A DNA stretch of 5,706 bases, taken from assembly GCA_964608735.1 (NCBI GenBank), contig CAZSPL010000224.1, positions 1 through 5,706 on the forward strand, in the 5' to 3' direction. Made by a program: the position numbers and the translations under genes. How positions within the stretch are numbered: the first letter of the stretch is position 1; each line of letters starts with the position of its first letter. This document shows, piece by piece, positions 1 to 5,199 of this stretch. The notes beneath the pieces were generated by a model. That model did not search any database. It was given only the letters and a program-made list of their open reading frames with translations, and was not told the origin of the DNA. Origin of the DNA: CAZSPL01 sp964608735. Its GTDB lineage: Bacteria; JAJVIF01; JAPKYR01; CAZSPL01.

Positions 1-216
1 GATGACGTCGCCGCGGATGATTCCGGCGATGCCGAAGCTCCCATAGAGGTGACCATCGAACTCGGGCATCTGAAGCCCGCATCACCGGCCACTCCAGAGA
101 AGCAGGAGCGTATGCTCGATGAACTCCACGAGCCGAAGATCGGCGGCAAATCGGGCGGGGATCTCGATGAAGAGACGACAAAGCGTGCGCTGGATGAATC
201 GCAGGGGGTTGAATGA
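1..216 (+). CDS. C-terminal tail of an unidentified protein (5' end outside window)
   Basis: Frame 1 is open from the first base to a TGA at 214-216, giving 71 residues of the end of a protein whose start lies outside the window. The tail is very acidic (it begins DDVAADDSGDAEAP and contains GGDLDEE near the end) with scattered Lys and Arg, many Pro and Gly, no hydrophobic segment and no Cys. It looks like a disordered or linker-like C-terminus. I do not recognise the family. The next gene on the same strand starts 77 bases downstream, so co-transcription with the DUF502 gene is possible but not shown. The support is an open frame with a clean stop just before an intergenic gap; the short visible length limits confidence. 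Confidence 0.6.
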   Translation, partial: DDVAADDSGDAEAPIEVTIELGHLKPASPATPEKQERMLDELHEPKIGGKSGGDLDEETTKRALDESQGVE

Positions 217-293
217 CCGCCATGCAAGACTGGTGCCGCGTCATTGAAGTGAATTAATTCCCATTAACCGATGATTATATAGTGAGGTAAACG

Positions 294-917
294 ATGCGCT
301 CGATCCGTAAATATCTCATCTCCGGCCTGTTGATAACTCTTCCAGTGGGCCTGACGACATGGTTCCTCATCGCCGTGGTAGCATGGGTCGACGGCATATT
401 CCGCAAGTTTTTCGGTTTCCTGTTCAGCGAATCAAGGCTGTTCGGCGACCAGTATGTCTTCGGTTTCTCGATTGTCGTCGTCATGCTATTCCTTCTCGGG
501 ATCGGGTGGCTGGCATCGAATGTGCTGGGTAAATTGCTGAGGTTCTGGATAGACACGCTGTTCGAATCGGTCCCGCTCGTAAACAAGATATATCATTTCG
601 TCAAGCAGGTGACAACGAGTCTCGGCAAGGGGGGCGGCGGCGCGTTCAAGCGGGTCGTGCTGGTGCATTATCCCTATCGTGACAGCCTCGCCGTCGGGTT
701 TGTCTCGAATGAGGGTTTTCCCTGCGTGGACAGCGGCAAGCAATGCAAAAAACTCGTGGTATTCGTACCCACCGCTCCCAATCCCACTTCGGGTTTCGTG
801 CTGCTTATCGATGAGGATGACTGCATCCCCATGGACATACCCGTTGAGGACGGTTTGAAATTCATCATCTCCGGCGGGACACTCGACCTCTCGGAAAATG
901 GATATGCCCTCGAATAA
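294..917 (+). CDS. DUF502 family membrane protein
   Basis: This is a complete 207-residue protein of the DUF502 family (Pfam PF04367), recognised from its overall pattern. There are two N-terminal membrane segments, at about residues 8-31 (with the typical L-P-V-G-L-T-T-W) and 55-78. A P-L-V-N-x-I-Y-x-x-x-K-Q motif follows at 94-105. The soluble domain carries the hallmark VPTAPNPTSG at 158-167 and ends in I-I-S-G-G at 191-195. Length is normal for the family. Members are inner-membrane proteins without an established biochemical role. The start is set by ATG 294 with GAGG at 284-287, six bases upstream, and the first membrane segment follows at once. No convincing promoter is seen in the 77-base gap before it. 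The gene ends 11 bases from the stop of the convergent gene. Confidence 0.93.
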   Translation: MRSIRKYLISGLLITLPVGLTTWFLIAVVAWVDGIFRKFFGFLFSESRLFGDQYVFGFSIVVVMLFLLGIGWLASNVLGKLLRFWIDTLFESVPLVNKIYHFVKQVTTSLGKGGGGAFKRVVLVHYPYRDSLAVGFVSNEGFPCVDSGKQCKKLVVFVPTAPNPTSGFVLLIDEDDCIPMDIPVEDGLKFIISGGTLDLSENGYALE

Positions 918-934
918 CCCGGGACGGCTTATTC
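912..934. terminator. Possible bidirectional terminator between convergent genes
   Basis: An inverted repeat, GAATAA (912-917) and TTATTC (929-934), surrounds an 11-base CCCGGGACGGC. Each arm contains the TAA stop of one convergent gene. The six-pair stem is AT-rich, can gain two C-G pairs inside with one bulge, and has no long T-run on either side. It could end transcription weakly from both sides, or be a by-product of two TAA stops in convergent genes. Confidence 0.3.
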
Positions 935-1984
935 TCCCTTCGTCCCCCACCACGGACCTTCGGGGCCGATCTTCTTGAGTACCGACAGGTCGGCGAGCAA
1001 ACCGGACGGCTGCTCTATCCTGATAAGCCTGCCTTCAGCGTCGATATACGCCGCCGCGAACGGCCCTTCACCCGGGTAGGCCGGCATCAAATCCTCGACC
1101 TCGGCAATCGCGGATTTGTCCTCGTAGAAATAGGAGAATGTGTCGCCGAGGTTTTCGAGGATGACGACACGCACATCGTCGCCCGGCACCCAATCGTCAT
1201 ATTTATCGCGGGTGCGGTTATACCATTTCTGCGCTTCGGCCGACGCGTTCTCGATGGGAACGATCCCGAGCCGCATGAACCTGAATATCCCGACCGTGGG
1301 GAAACCGAGTATCCAGTCCCCGCCGTTGTATGTCCACACTTCCACCGGCTCATCCCCGTCGATGTCGACCGACGACAGCAAAAGCGCGAGGCAGCCGGGA
1401 AGGTCGGAGCCGCCGAAGAGAAAACATCCGTCATCGGGACCACCGATCTTTATCTCCGCCCGGAGCGCGTCATCGGGAAGGTTGCTCCCATAGAAGCCGG
1501 CATTGATATTCAGCCTGCTTCCATCGAATGTGTGCGTTGCATCGAATCCCTCATCTTCGCTGGTTCCCGAGCCGATGAACTTGATGCCGAGCTTGTTCCT
1601 TATCTCTTTTATCATGCGATGCTCGTCGAAGTCGACCACGGCGGAAGTATCCGCGAGCATCATCGCGGCCCTTAGTTCATAACGCTCCATGAATATCCCG
1701 CCCGTTTCGCCCGCGGTATATTCCGACGTGAATGTCTCCTTCCCCGGCTTGTCGAGCGGGCTGAAAGCCCCGTTGAGGTTGACTTCGTAGGAGAATTCAT
1801 CCTCGTACGGCCATGCGATTTCCATCGGGTCCCTCAATCCCATGTTCGGCTGCGACATGTCGAGTGAAACCGGCTTTGCGGTTGCCGTCCTTCCGGATAC
1901 GCACGGCAATAGAAAAATAACCATGATCGCCATTGCGAAATAAACGGTGGCTCGCGATAATCTTGGGAAATGCAGCGTTTTCAT
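929..1984 (-). CDS. Secreted protein of unknown function, paralogue 1 (promoter-distal copy)
   Basis: This is a 351-residue protein with an N-terminal signal peptide: MKTLHFPRLSR, a hydrophobic core at about 13-27, and a likely signal peptidase I site A-T-A after residue 36. An in-frame ATG 15 codons upstream also exists, but ATG 1984 is preferred because AGGAGG lies six bases before it and the signal peptide then has normal form. Segments shared with the two upstream paralogues are P-N-M-G-L-R-D...I-A-W-P-Y (46-60), L-P-G-C-L-A-L-L-L-S-S-V-D (195-207), V-W (216-217), a K-W-Y...D-D-W-V-P segment (253-267) and A-A-Y-I-D (311-315). It ends in G-P-W-W-G-T-K-G-E, a W-W motif that the other two copies carry near their N-terminus. 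I do not recognise the family and see no catalytic motif. It is probably exported to the periplasm or cell surface. A promoter candidate lies just upstream, so it may be transcribed separately as well as by read-through. Confidence 0.85.
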   Translation of the reverse strand: MKTLHFPRLSRATVYFAMAIMVIFLLPCVSGRTATAKPVSLDMSQPNMGLRDPMEIAWPYEDEFSYEVNLNGAFSPLDKPGKETFTSEYTAGETGGIFMERYELRAAMMLADTSAVVDFDEHRMIKEIRNKLGIKFIGSGTSEDEGFDATHTFDGSRLNINAGFYGSNLPDDALRAEIKIGGPDDGCFLFGGSDLPGCLALLLSSVDIDGDEPVEVWTYNGGDWILGFPTVGIFRFMRLGIVPIENASAEAQKWYNRTRDKYDDWVPGDDVRVVILENLGDTFSYFYEDKSAIAEVEDLMPAYPGEGPFAAAYIDAEGRLIRIEQPSGLLADLSVLKKIGPEGPWWGTKGE

Positions 1985-1987
1985 CTG

Positions 1988-1996
1988 CCTCCTCCT
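1988..1996 (-). promoter_or_regulatory. Strong ribosome binding site deciding the start of paralogue 1
   Basis: Read on the minus strand this is AGGAGGAGG. Its upstream AGGAGG is six bases before ATG 1984. It favours this ATG over the in-frame ATG 45 bases further upstream, which would place this site inside the coding region and add a non-signal-like extension. Confidence 0.75.
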
Positions 1997-2034
1997 AAGG
2001 GAAAGAAATAACGGATATCCACAACTCAAGGAAA

Positions 2035-2063
2035 ATTATCAACCGAGATGAGTCTAAATTCAA
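2035..2063 (-). promoter_or_regulatory. Promoter candidate upstream of paralogue 1
   Basis: On the minus strand, TTGAAT (2058-2063, 4 of 6 to TTGACA), 17 bases, then GATAAT (2035-2040, 5 of 6 to TATAAT). It sits in the 90-base gap between the two coding regions, about 50 bases before ATG 1984. It would let the last gene be expressed independently of the two upstream copies. The spacer shares a sequence with the cytochrome gene promoter in the opposite orientation. Confidence 0.4.
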
Positions 2064-2074
2064 ATAATACGCGA

Positions 2075-2224
2075 TTATTTATCCTCCACGAGTTCAGCGA
2101 CGGAGCACCCCGGCAGGGAAGCCCCCGGGTATTCTATCCTGAATGCCCGCCCCGCTTCATCGATATATGCTACCGCCATCGGTATGTCGTCCTCTTCATC
2201 GCCGACCGGCGCAAGCGGCGGCCC
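2075..2224 (-). pseudogene. Separated C-terminal segment of paralogue 2, beyond an in-frame TGA
   Basis: Reading on in the same frame past the TGA at 2225-2227 gives 49 more sense codons, then TAA at 2075-2077. The segment starts GPPLAPVGDEEDD and contains M-A-V-A-Y-I-D-E-A-G-R-A-F-R-I-E-Y, which matches the conserved C-terminal A-Y-[IV]-D...R-[LA]-[IF]-R-[IV]-E of both paralogues. From the V-V-I segment to A-Y-I-D the three copies have 44, 43 and 43 positions, so nothing is inserted or deleted around the TGA. No good start codon or ribosome site exists for separate translation. It is either the remnant of a full-length gene cut by a nonsense change, a sequencing error, or a read-through extension. 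Confidence 0.75.
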
Positions 2225-3259
2225 TCAGCCCCACGAGTAGCAGATTTCCTCTTCCTTCCCGGTGTCAGGACGCTTGAAATCGATGACGACGATGCTCGTC
2301 GCATCATCGGGACGCCATCCGTCGAAATCCGCCCGTGATTCTTCCCACCACGCCCGGACATCGCGCGGGCATTCATCGAGTCGCGAAACGGTAAGGCGTA
2401 TGAATGAGGTGAATCCCAACCTGAATGGCATCTCCCCCATGAATTCAGCCGCCCAGACCTTCGGACGGTCGTAATTCTCCCAGTCCACCCGGCTCAGGAG
2501 GAACGCGACATAGCCGGGAGATGATGATGTCGATACGTAGAAAAAGCCGTCCGGTGGGGAATCGACGGTCGTTGTTATTTGATGTGGGATATCGCCTGCG
2601 TATTTTTCCATTTCCGCAAGGAAGGTAGTGAAATCGATCGTGCCGCCATGATTTTCGAGAAGCGTATGCAGTTCAATTGTCTCGATGCCGGCCGCGGACC
2701 TATCCGAAAAGGTTATACTTCCGAATGTCTCCGCGGTCGTAATTTTCCCCGCGCCATCTAATTCGATGCTTGACTCGGACGTTATCTTGAAATCTTCAAA
2801 AGGTGACATGTCGGCGGTTTCCTTCAGCAGGACGCCCGACGGCTTCTCCTTATATGTGTAATCGAATCGATAATCGGACGTAACAATTTCCGGAAAAAAA
2901 GACCGGGGCTCCTTCATCACATATTCGAACTCCTCGCCATACGGCCAGGCGACTTCATCGGCGTCCTTCAGCCCGACGTTGGGCAGGTCAAGCGTGAGCG
3001 GTCTCGATTCTCGTTTCCTGAAATTACTGTAGCGCCCGATGCCCCTCGATTGTCTGCCTGTTCCCCACCAGCGCTCTTTCTTCCCGGGCTTGACCGAATA
3101 TGCCGCGCACCCGGGGTCATCCCCCTCCCGCAACATCCGCTGCAGCCGCGACGGCGGTTCCATCGTCGCGCCCCATCCGGCGAGAGCTATGCTGATGAAT
3201 GACGCAAGAAGCAACGCCCCCAGTCCCGCGGTTCCGCAATTTCTCTTTCGGTTGATCAT
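2225..3259 (-). CDS. Secreted protein of unknown function, paralogue 2, truncated by in-frame TGA
   Basis: The frame gives 344 residues to the TGA at 2225-2227; the full-length version through TAA 2075-2077 would be 394 codons counting the TGA. The N-terminus has MINRKR, a hydrophobic core at about 12-27 and an A-L-A site after residue 27, as expected for a signal peptide. ATG 3259 is chosen, with GGGTGG five bases upstream; a TTG start at 3274 would also be in frame but has no ribosome site. Shared segments are R-W-W-G-T-G (63-68), P-N-V-G-L-K-D...V-A-W-P-Y (93-107), S-P-G-Y-V-A-F-L-L-S-R-V-D (247-259), V-W (268-269) and A-W-W...F-D-G-W-R-P (303-317). As cut, it lacks the conserved C-terminal A-Y-I-D segment. 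It starts 25 bases after the stop of paralogue 3, so the two are almost certainly co-transcribed. The function is unknown. Confidence 0.78.
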   Translation of the reverse strand: MINRKRNCGTAGLGALLLASFISIALAGWGATMEPPSRLQRMLREGDDPGCAAYSVKPGKKERWWGTGRQSRGIGRYSNFRKRESRPLTLDLPNVGLKDADEVAWPYGEEFEYVMKEPRSFFPEIVTSDYRFDYTYKEKPSGVLLKETADMSPFEDFKITSESSIELDGAGKITTAETFGSITFSDRSAAGIETIELHTLLENHGGTIDFTTFLAEMEKYAGDIPHQITTTVDSPPDGFFYVSTSSSPGYVAFLLSRVDWENYDRPKVWAAEFMGEMPFRLGFTSFIRLTVSRLDECPRDVRAWWEESRADFDGWRPDDATSIVVIDFKRPDTGKEEEICYSWG

Positions 3260-3284
3260 GCCGGCCACCCGCAATTTGATTTTT

Positions 3285-4487
3285 TCAATCCTGCTTCAAC
3301 TCGACCGCCGTACACCATGCCCCGCCGATTTGTTCAACGCGTATAAGCCTGTCTTTCGAATCGACATAAGCGATCACGATATCTTCCCCCCTTGAATACC
3401 GCTCGACGTATTGATTGACCGCGAACGACATCCCGGCGGTCTTAAGCCTCGCGCCGAGATTCGCGCCCTCTTCGAACAAAATGAATGTCCTCACACCTTG
3501 TGGGGGCATCCACCCGTTGTAGAATTTCCGCGATGCATTCCACCATGCCGTGAGCTGCGCGCCGGCCTTCCCGATAGGCAATATGGTCATCCGCGTGAAA
3601 ACCGGCTCTATGCGCGTTATATCCCCCTCGATCCTGTCGACGAGCGGCATCTGTCCGCCGCCCAGGACCCATACCGACGGCGGCGCATCGGCGTTCAAAT
3701 CGACAGCCGACATCAGCAGCGCGATGTAGCCAGGGCTGTCGGCACCGGTATAGAAAAACCATCCCGCGCCGTGAGCGGCTATGAGATAATCCCTTACGTA
3801 TTTTTTCTTGGCTTTCGCGGGATCGCTCCCCTCGGGGTATTCGTAGATCAGGCTCTTCCAACCGAGTTTTCCATCTTTCCTGGATGCAAGGATTTCCCGC
3901 TGCGGAAGCGCCGTCGAATCCTGCAGGAGAACGGCCTTATAGGAGACATCGCCGGTCTTGTGAGAAGCATCGAATGTCCCGCCGATTTCGAGACGCAGCC
4001 CCTGGCCGGATGCCTTCGCACCGTAGCGATAGTTCAACACTTCATCCAACCTGCCGCCGCTGCCGCCGGGCGCGACGGCCCCGCTCGATGTTCCCTTGCC
4101 GGGGTAGATTGAATAGCCGGCATATGCGTCCCTTACCATCTCGTATTTCAAATCTCCGCTGTAAGGCCATTTGATATCGGCGGGTTTCTTCAGTCCGGTG
4201 TTGGGAAGTTCGAAATCGAATTCATCCTCGGCGCGGCGCGATAGTGTGAAGGCGGGCTGCTGCCGGCCCGATGCGTCGGTACCCTTGCTCCACCAGGGGA
4301 TGCCCGTACGTGGCGACACCGATACCGCGGCATAGGCCATGTTCCCCGGCCATGCGGAATTGAGAGATCCTTGACGGTTCATTCCCGTAAACACGGAACT
4401 CCATCCCGAGAGGATAAATATACCGAGCCCGATAGCGATAAGCAGCGGCATTCCTGTCCAGCCGCGCCTGTTCATGAAAAGCTTCAT
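3285..4487 (-). CDS. Secreted or membrane-anchored protein of unknown function, paralogue 3 (first gene of the set)
   Basis: This is a 400-residue protein ending at TGA 3285-3287. ATG 4487 is supported by GGAG at 4495-4498, seven bases upstream. The N-terminus is basic (residues 1-9, MKLFMNRRG) with a hydrophobic core at about 13-27. No clear cleavage site follows directly, so it may be a signal anchor. Family segments are I-P-W-W-S-K-G-T (63-70), P-N-T-G-L-K-K...I-K-W-P-Y (95-109), W-F-F-Y-T-G-A-D-S-P-G-Y (243-254), V-W (272-273), A-W-W-N...Y-N-G-W-M-P (314-328) and A-Y-V-D...R-L-I-R-V-E-Q (373-385). A Gly/Ser-rich stretch at about 129-146 looks like a flexible loop. It is the first gene of the apparent operon, behind the tRNA-Pro terminator, with a possible weak promoter and a dyad in its leader. 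I do not recognise the family and see no enzyme motif or metal-site pattern. Confidence 0.87.
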   Translation of the reverse strand: MKLFMNRRGWTGMPLLIAIGLGIFILSGWSSVFTGMNRQGSLNSAWPGNMAYAAVSVSPRTGIPWWSKGTDASGRQQPAFTLSRRAEDEFDFELPNTGLKKPADIKWPYSGDLKYEMVRDAYAGYSIYPGKGTSSGAVAPGGSGGRLDEVLNYRYGAKASGQGLRLEIGGTFDASHKTGDVSYKAVLLQDSTALPQREILASRKDGKLGWKSLIYEYPEGSDPAKAKKKYVRDYLIAAHGAGWFFYTGADSPGYIALLMSAVDLNADAPPSVWVLGGGQMPLVDRIEGDITRIEPVFTRMTILPIGKAGAQLTAWWNASRKFYNGWMPPQGVRTFILFEEGANLGARLKTAGMSFAVNQYVERYSRGEDIVIAYVDSKDRLIRVEQIGGAWCTAVELKQD

Positions 4488-4500
4488 TCACCTGCTCCAG

Positions 4501-4525
4501 CCCGGAACAACATGCTGCTTCCGGG
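4501..4525 (-). promoter_or_regulatory. Perfect 7-bp inverted repeat in the leader of the paralogue operon
   Basis: CCCGGAA (4501-4507) and TTCCGGG (4519-4525) are perfect reverse complements around an 11-base loop. In the minus-strand RNA this hairpin ends two bases before the GGAG ribosome site of paralogue 3. It could affect translation initiation, bind a dimeric regulator as DNA, or have no role. There is no T-run, so it is not an intrinsic terminator. Confidence 0.35.
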
Positions 4526-4543
4526 TAAGACTTCTTGAATATG

Positions 4544-4573
4544 AATATATCATATACATGGGAAGGACGTGAA
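4544..4573 (-). promoter_or_regulatory. Weak promoter candidate for the paralogue operon
   Basis: On the minus strand, TTCACG (4568-4573, 4 of 6), 18 bases, then TATATT (4544-4549, 5 of 6). It is placed sensibly between the tRNA-Pro terminator, whose T-run it overlaps, and ATG 4487. The surrounding sequence is AT-rich, so alternative -10 choices such as TATGAT exist. A promoter here is expected because the terminator should insulate the operon from the tRNA. Confidence 0.25.
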
Positions 4574-4596
4574 AAAACGCCGCATGTTGCGGCGTT
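4572..4596 (-). terminator. Intrinsic terminator of tRNA-Pro
   Basis: On the minus strand, AACGCCGCA (4588-4596) and TGCGGCGTT (4576-4584) form a perfect nine-pair GC-rich stem with a three-base loop. It is followed at once by four more T residues (4572-4575). It begins 12 bases after the tRNA 3' end. This is a textbook intrinsic terminator acting on minus-strand transcription; the other direction lacks a T-run. Confidence 0.88.
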
Positions 4597-4608
4597 GTTA
4601 ACGGATTA

Positions 4609-4682
4609 TCGGGCGGGCGGGATTTGAACCCGCGGCCCCCAGCCCCCCATGCTGGTACGCTACCGGACTGCGCCACCGCCCG
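4609..4682 (-). tRNA. tRNA-Pro (anticodon GGG)
   Basis: The minus strand folds into a complete cloverleaf of 74 bases including the discriminator. The acceptor is CGGGCGG/CCGCCCG with discriminator A. The D-stem is GCGC/GCGT and the anticodon stem CCAGC/GCTGG with loop ATGGGGG, giving anticodon GGG at 4646-4648. The variable loop has five bases, and the T-stem is GCGGG/CCCGC with loop TTCAAAT. CCA is not encoded, since TAA follows the discriminator. The gene has its own strong promoter and terminator. It decodes CCC and, by wobble, CCU. Confidence 0.96.
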
Positions 4683-4692
4683 AAGTATGCTG

Positions 4693-4721
4693 AATATATC
4701 CCGCCCGGGCGGGAATGTCAA
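4693..4721 (-). promoter_or_regulatory. Strong promoter of tRNA-Pro
   Basis: On the minus strand, TTGACA (4716-4721, perfect) and TATATT (4693-4698, 5 of 6) are separated by 17 bases. Ten bases lie between the -10 box and the first tRNA base, so the transcript should start only a few bases before the mature 5' end. The spacer is almost wholly a 16-base palindrome, listed separately. Confidence 0.85.
4699..4714. repeat. Perfect 16-base palindrome filling the tRNA-Pro promoter spacer
   Basis: TCCCGCCCGGGCGGGA is its own reverse complement and occupies 16 of the 17 spacer bases. It contains CCGCCCG and CGGGCGG, the two strands of the acceptor stem of the adjacent tRNA. It could be an operator for a dimeric regulator or a structural spacer element. 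Its location between perfect -35 and near-perfect -10 boxes is seen directly; any role is inference. Confidence 0.8.
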
Positions 4722-4746
4722 TAAAAGCTCATCCCGGGTTCAGCTT
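4721..4746 (-). terminator. Imperfect dyad with short T-run after the cytochrome gene
   Basis: The 22 bases 4725-4746 form an imperfect palindrome centred on CCCGGG (4733-4738), with outer arms AAGCT/AGCTT. The minus strand continues TTTATT. It could act as a weak terminator of the cytochrome gene and isolate the tRNA-Pro promoter, whose -35 box directly follows. The pairing is discontinuous, so this is tentative. Confidence 0.3.
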
Positions 4747-4747
4747 A

Positions 4748-4767
4748 GAATAAAAGCCCGTTTATTC
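4748..4767 (-). terminator. AT-rich inverted repeat over the cytochrome stop codon
   Basis: GAATAAA (4748-4754) and TTTATTC (4761-4767) are perfect reverse complements around a six-base loop. The TAA stop of the cytochrome gene lies in the promoter-proximal arm. The stem has seven pairs but is weak. It may help terminate or protect the 3' end of the mRNA. Confidence 0.3.
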
Positions 4768-5193
4768 TTCCAATGTCATCAGGTACTCGATGACCGCGGC
4801 AATTTGCTCATCGCTGAGTTTCTCCGACGTATAATGGCTGTCGAGCAGAGTTGCAAGGTATTCCGCGTCGTATTTAAGAGCCACGCCTTTGAGGCTTTTC
4901 ACATCCTCCTCATCGATATCCACCCCGTCGGTTGTGTGGCATTCAGTGCAGTAATCCTTGAAGATCTGCTCCCCATCCAGCATCGTATCCGTAGCCGGCT
5001 TATCCTCTTCCCAGTCGCTGCCCGCTTCCTCGGTGTTTTCAACGGCCTGGTTTATCTGAACGGGCGCATCATCCGTTGCCTTGCCCTTCAGGTCTTGACC
5101 GGCCTGCTGCGAGCAGCTTAACGCGGCAAGCACGAGCAGGGCAATCAGGACGCATGCAATTTTCAGCGGGCTTTTTCCGGCAAGGTTAATCAT
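4762..5193 (-). CDS. Small monohaem cytochrome c, probable lipoprotein
   Basis: This is a 143-residue protein. The N-terminus has a basic start, a hydrophobic core at about 11-25 and L-S-C at 25-27, a somewhat imperfect lipobox that would place a lipid on Cys27. An acidic, low-complexity linker follows (about 28-70). The C-terminal domain of about 70 residues has one haem site, C-T-E-C-H (82-86), and the L-S-D-E-Q-I-A-A-V-I-E-Y-L helix (126-138) typical of small class I cytochromes c. It probably carries electrons in the periplasm, tethered to a membrane. The usual M-P ligand motif before L-S-D-E is absent; H120 or M139 could be the second axial ligand. No ribosome site precedes ATG 5193, and a promoter sits so close that the mRNA may be leaderless. 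Genes on both sides are tRNAs, so no redox partner is suggested by context. Confidence 0.88.
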   Translation of the reverse strand: MINLAGKSPLKIACVLIALLVLAALSCSQQAGQDLKGKATDDAPVQINQAVENTEEAGSDWEEDKPATDTMLDGEQIFKDYCTECHTTDGVDIDEEDVKSLKGVALKYDAEYLATLLDSHYTSEKLSDEQIAAVIEYLMTLEE

Positions 5194-5199
5194 AGCTAT

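Noticed and set aside
217..293. Promoter for the DUF502 gene (TATATA preceded by TTAATT)
   Set aside because: The -35 match is poor (3 of 6) and the region is generally AT-rich, so no promoter is called.
486..953. 155-residue minus-strand frame opposite the DUF502 gene
   Set aside because: It is antisense to a clearly recognised DUF502 protein, has no ribosome site and crosses the convergent gene end.
2201..2227. Bacterial selenocysteine insertion element at the in-frame TGA
   Set aside because: A stable hairpin follows the TGA, but the loop lacks the GGUC seen in known SECIS elements and no paralogue has Cys at this place; kept only as a low-probability explanation of the interrupted gene.
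2048..2338. 96-residue plus-strand frame around the end of paralogue 2
   Set aside because: The opposite strand carries the conserved A-Y-I-D segment of the paralogue family, which explains the open frame here.
3411..4112. 233-residue plus-strand frame opposite paralogue 3
   Set aside because: It lies antisense to a gene with signal peptide, ribosome site and two paralogues; its Arg/Pro-rich composition is typical of a shadow frame in GC-rich DNA.
4488..4721. 77-residue minus-strand reading frame across tRNA-Pro
   Set aside because: Its translation (containing AVAQSGSVPAWGAGGRGFKS) is the familiar artefact of reading through a tRNA gene; the cloverleaf explains the bases.
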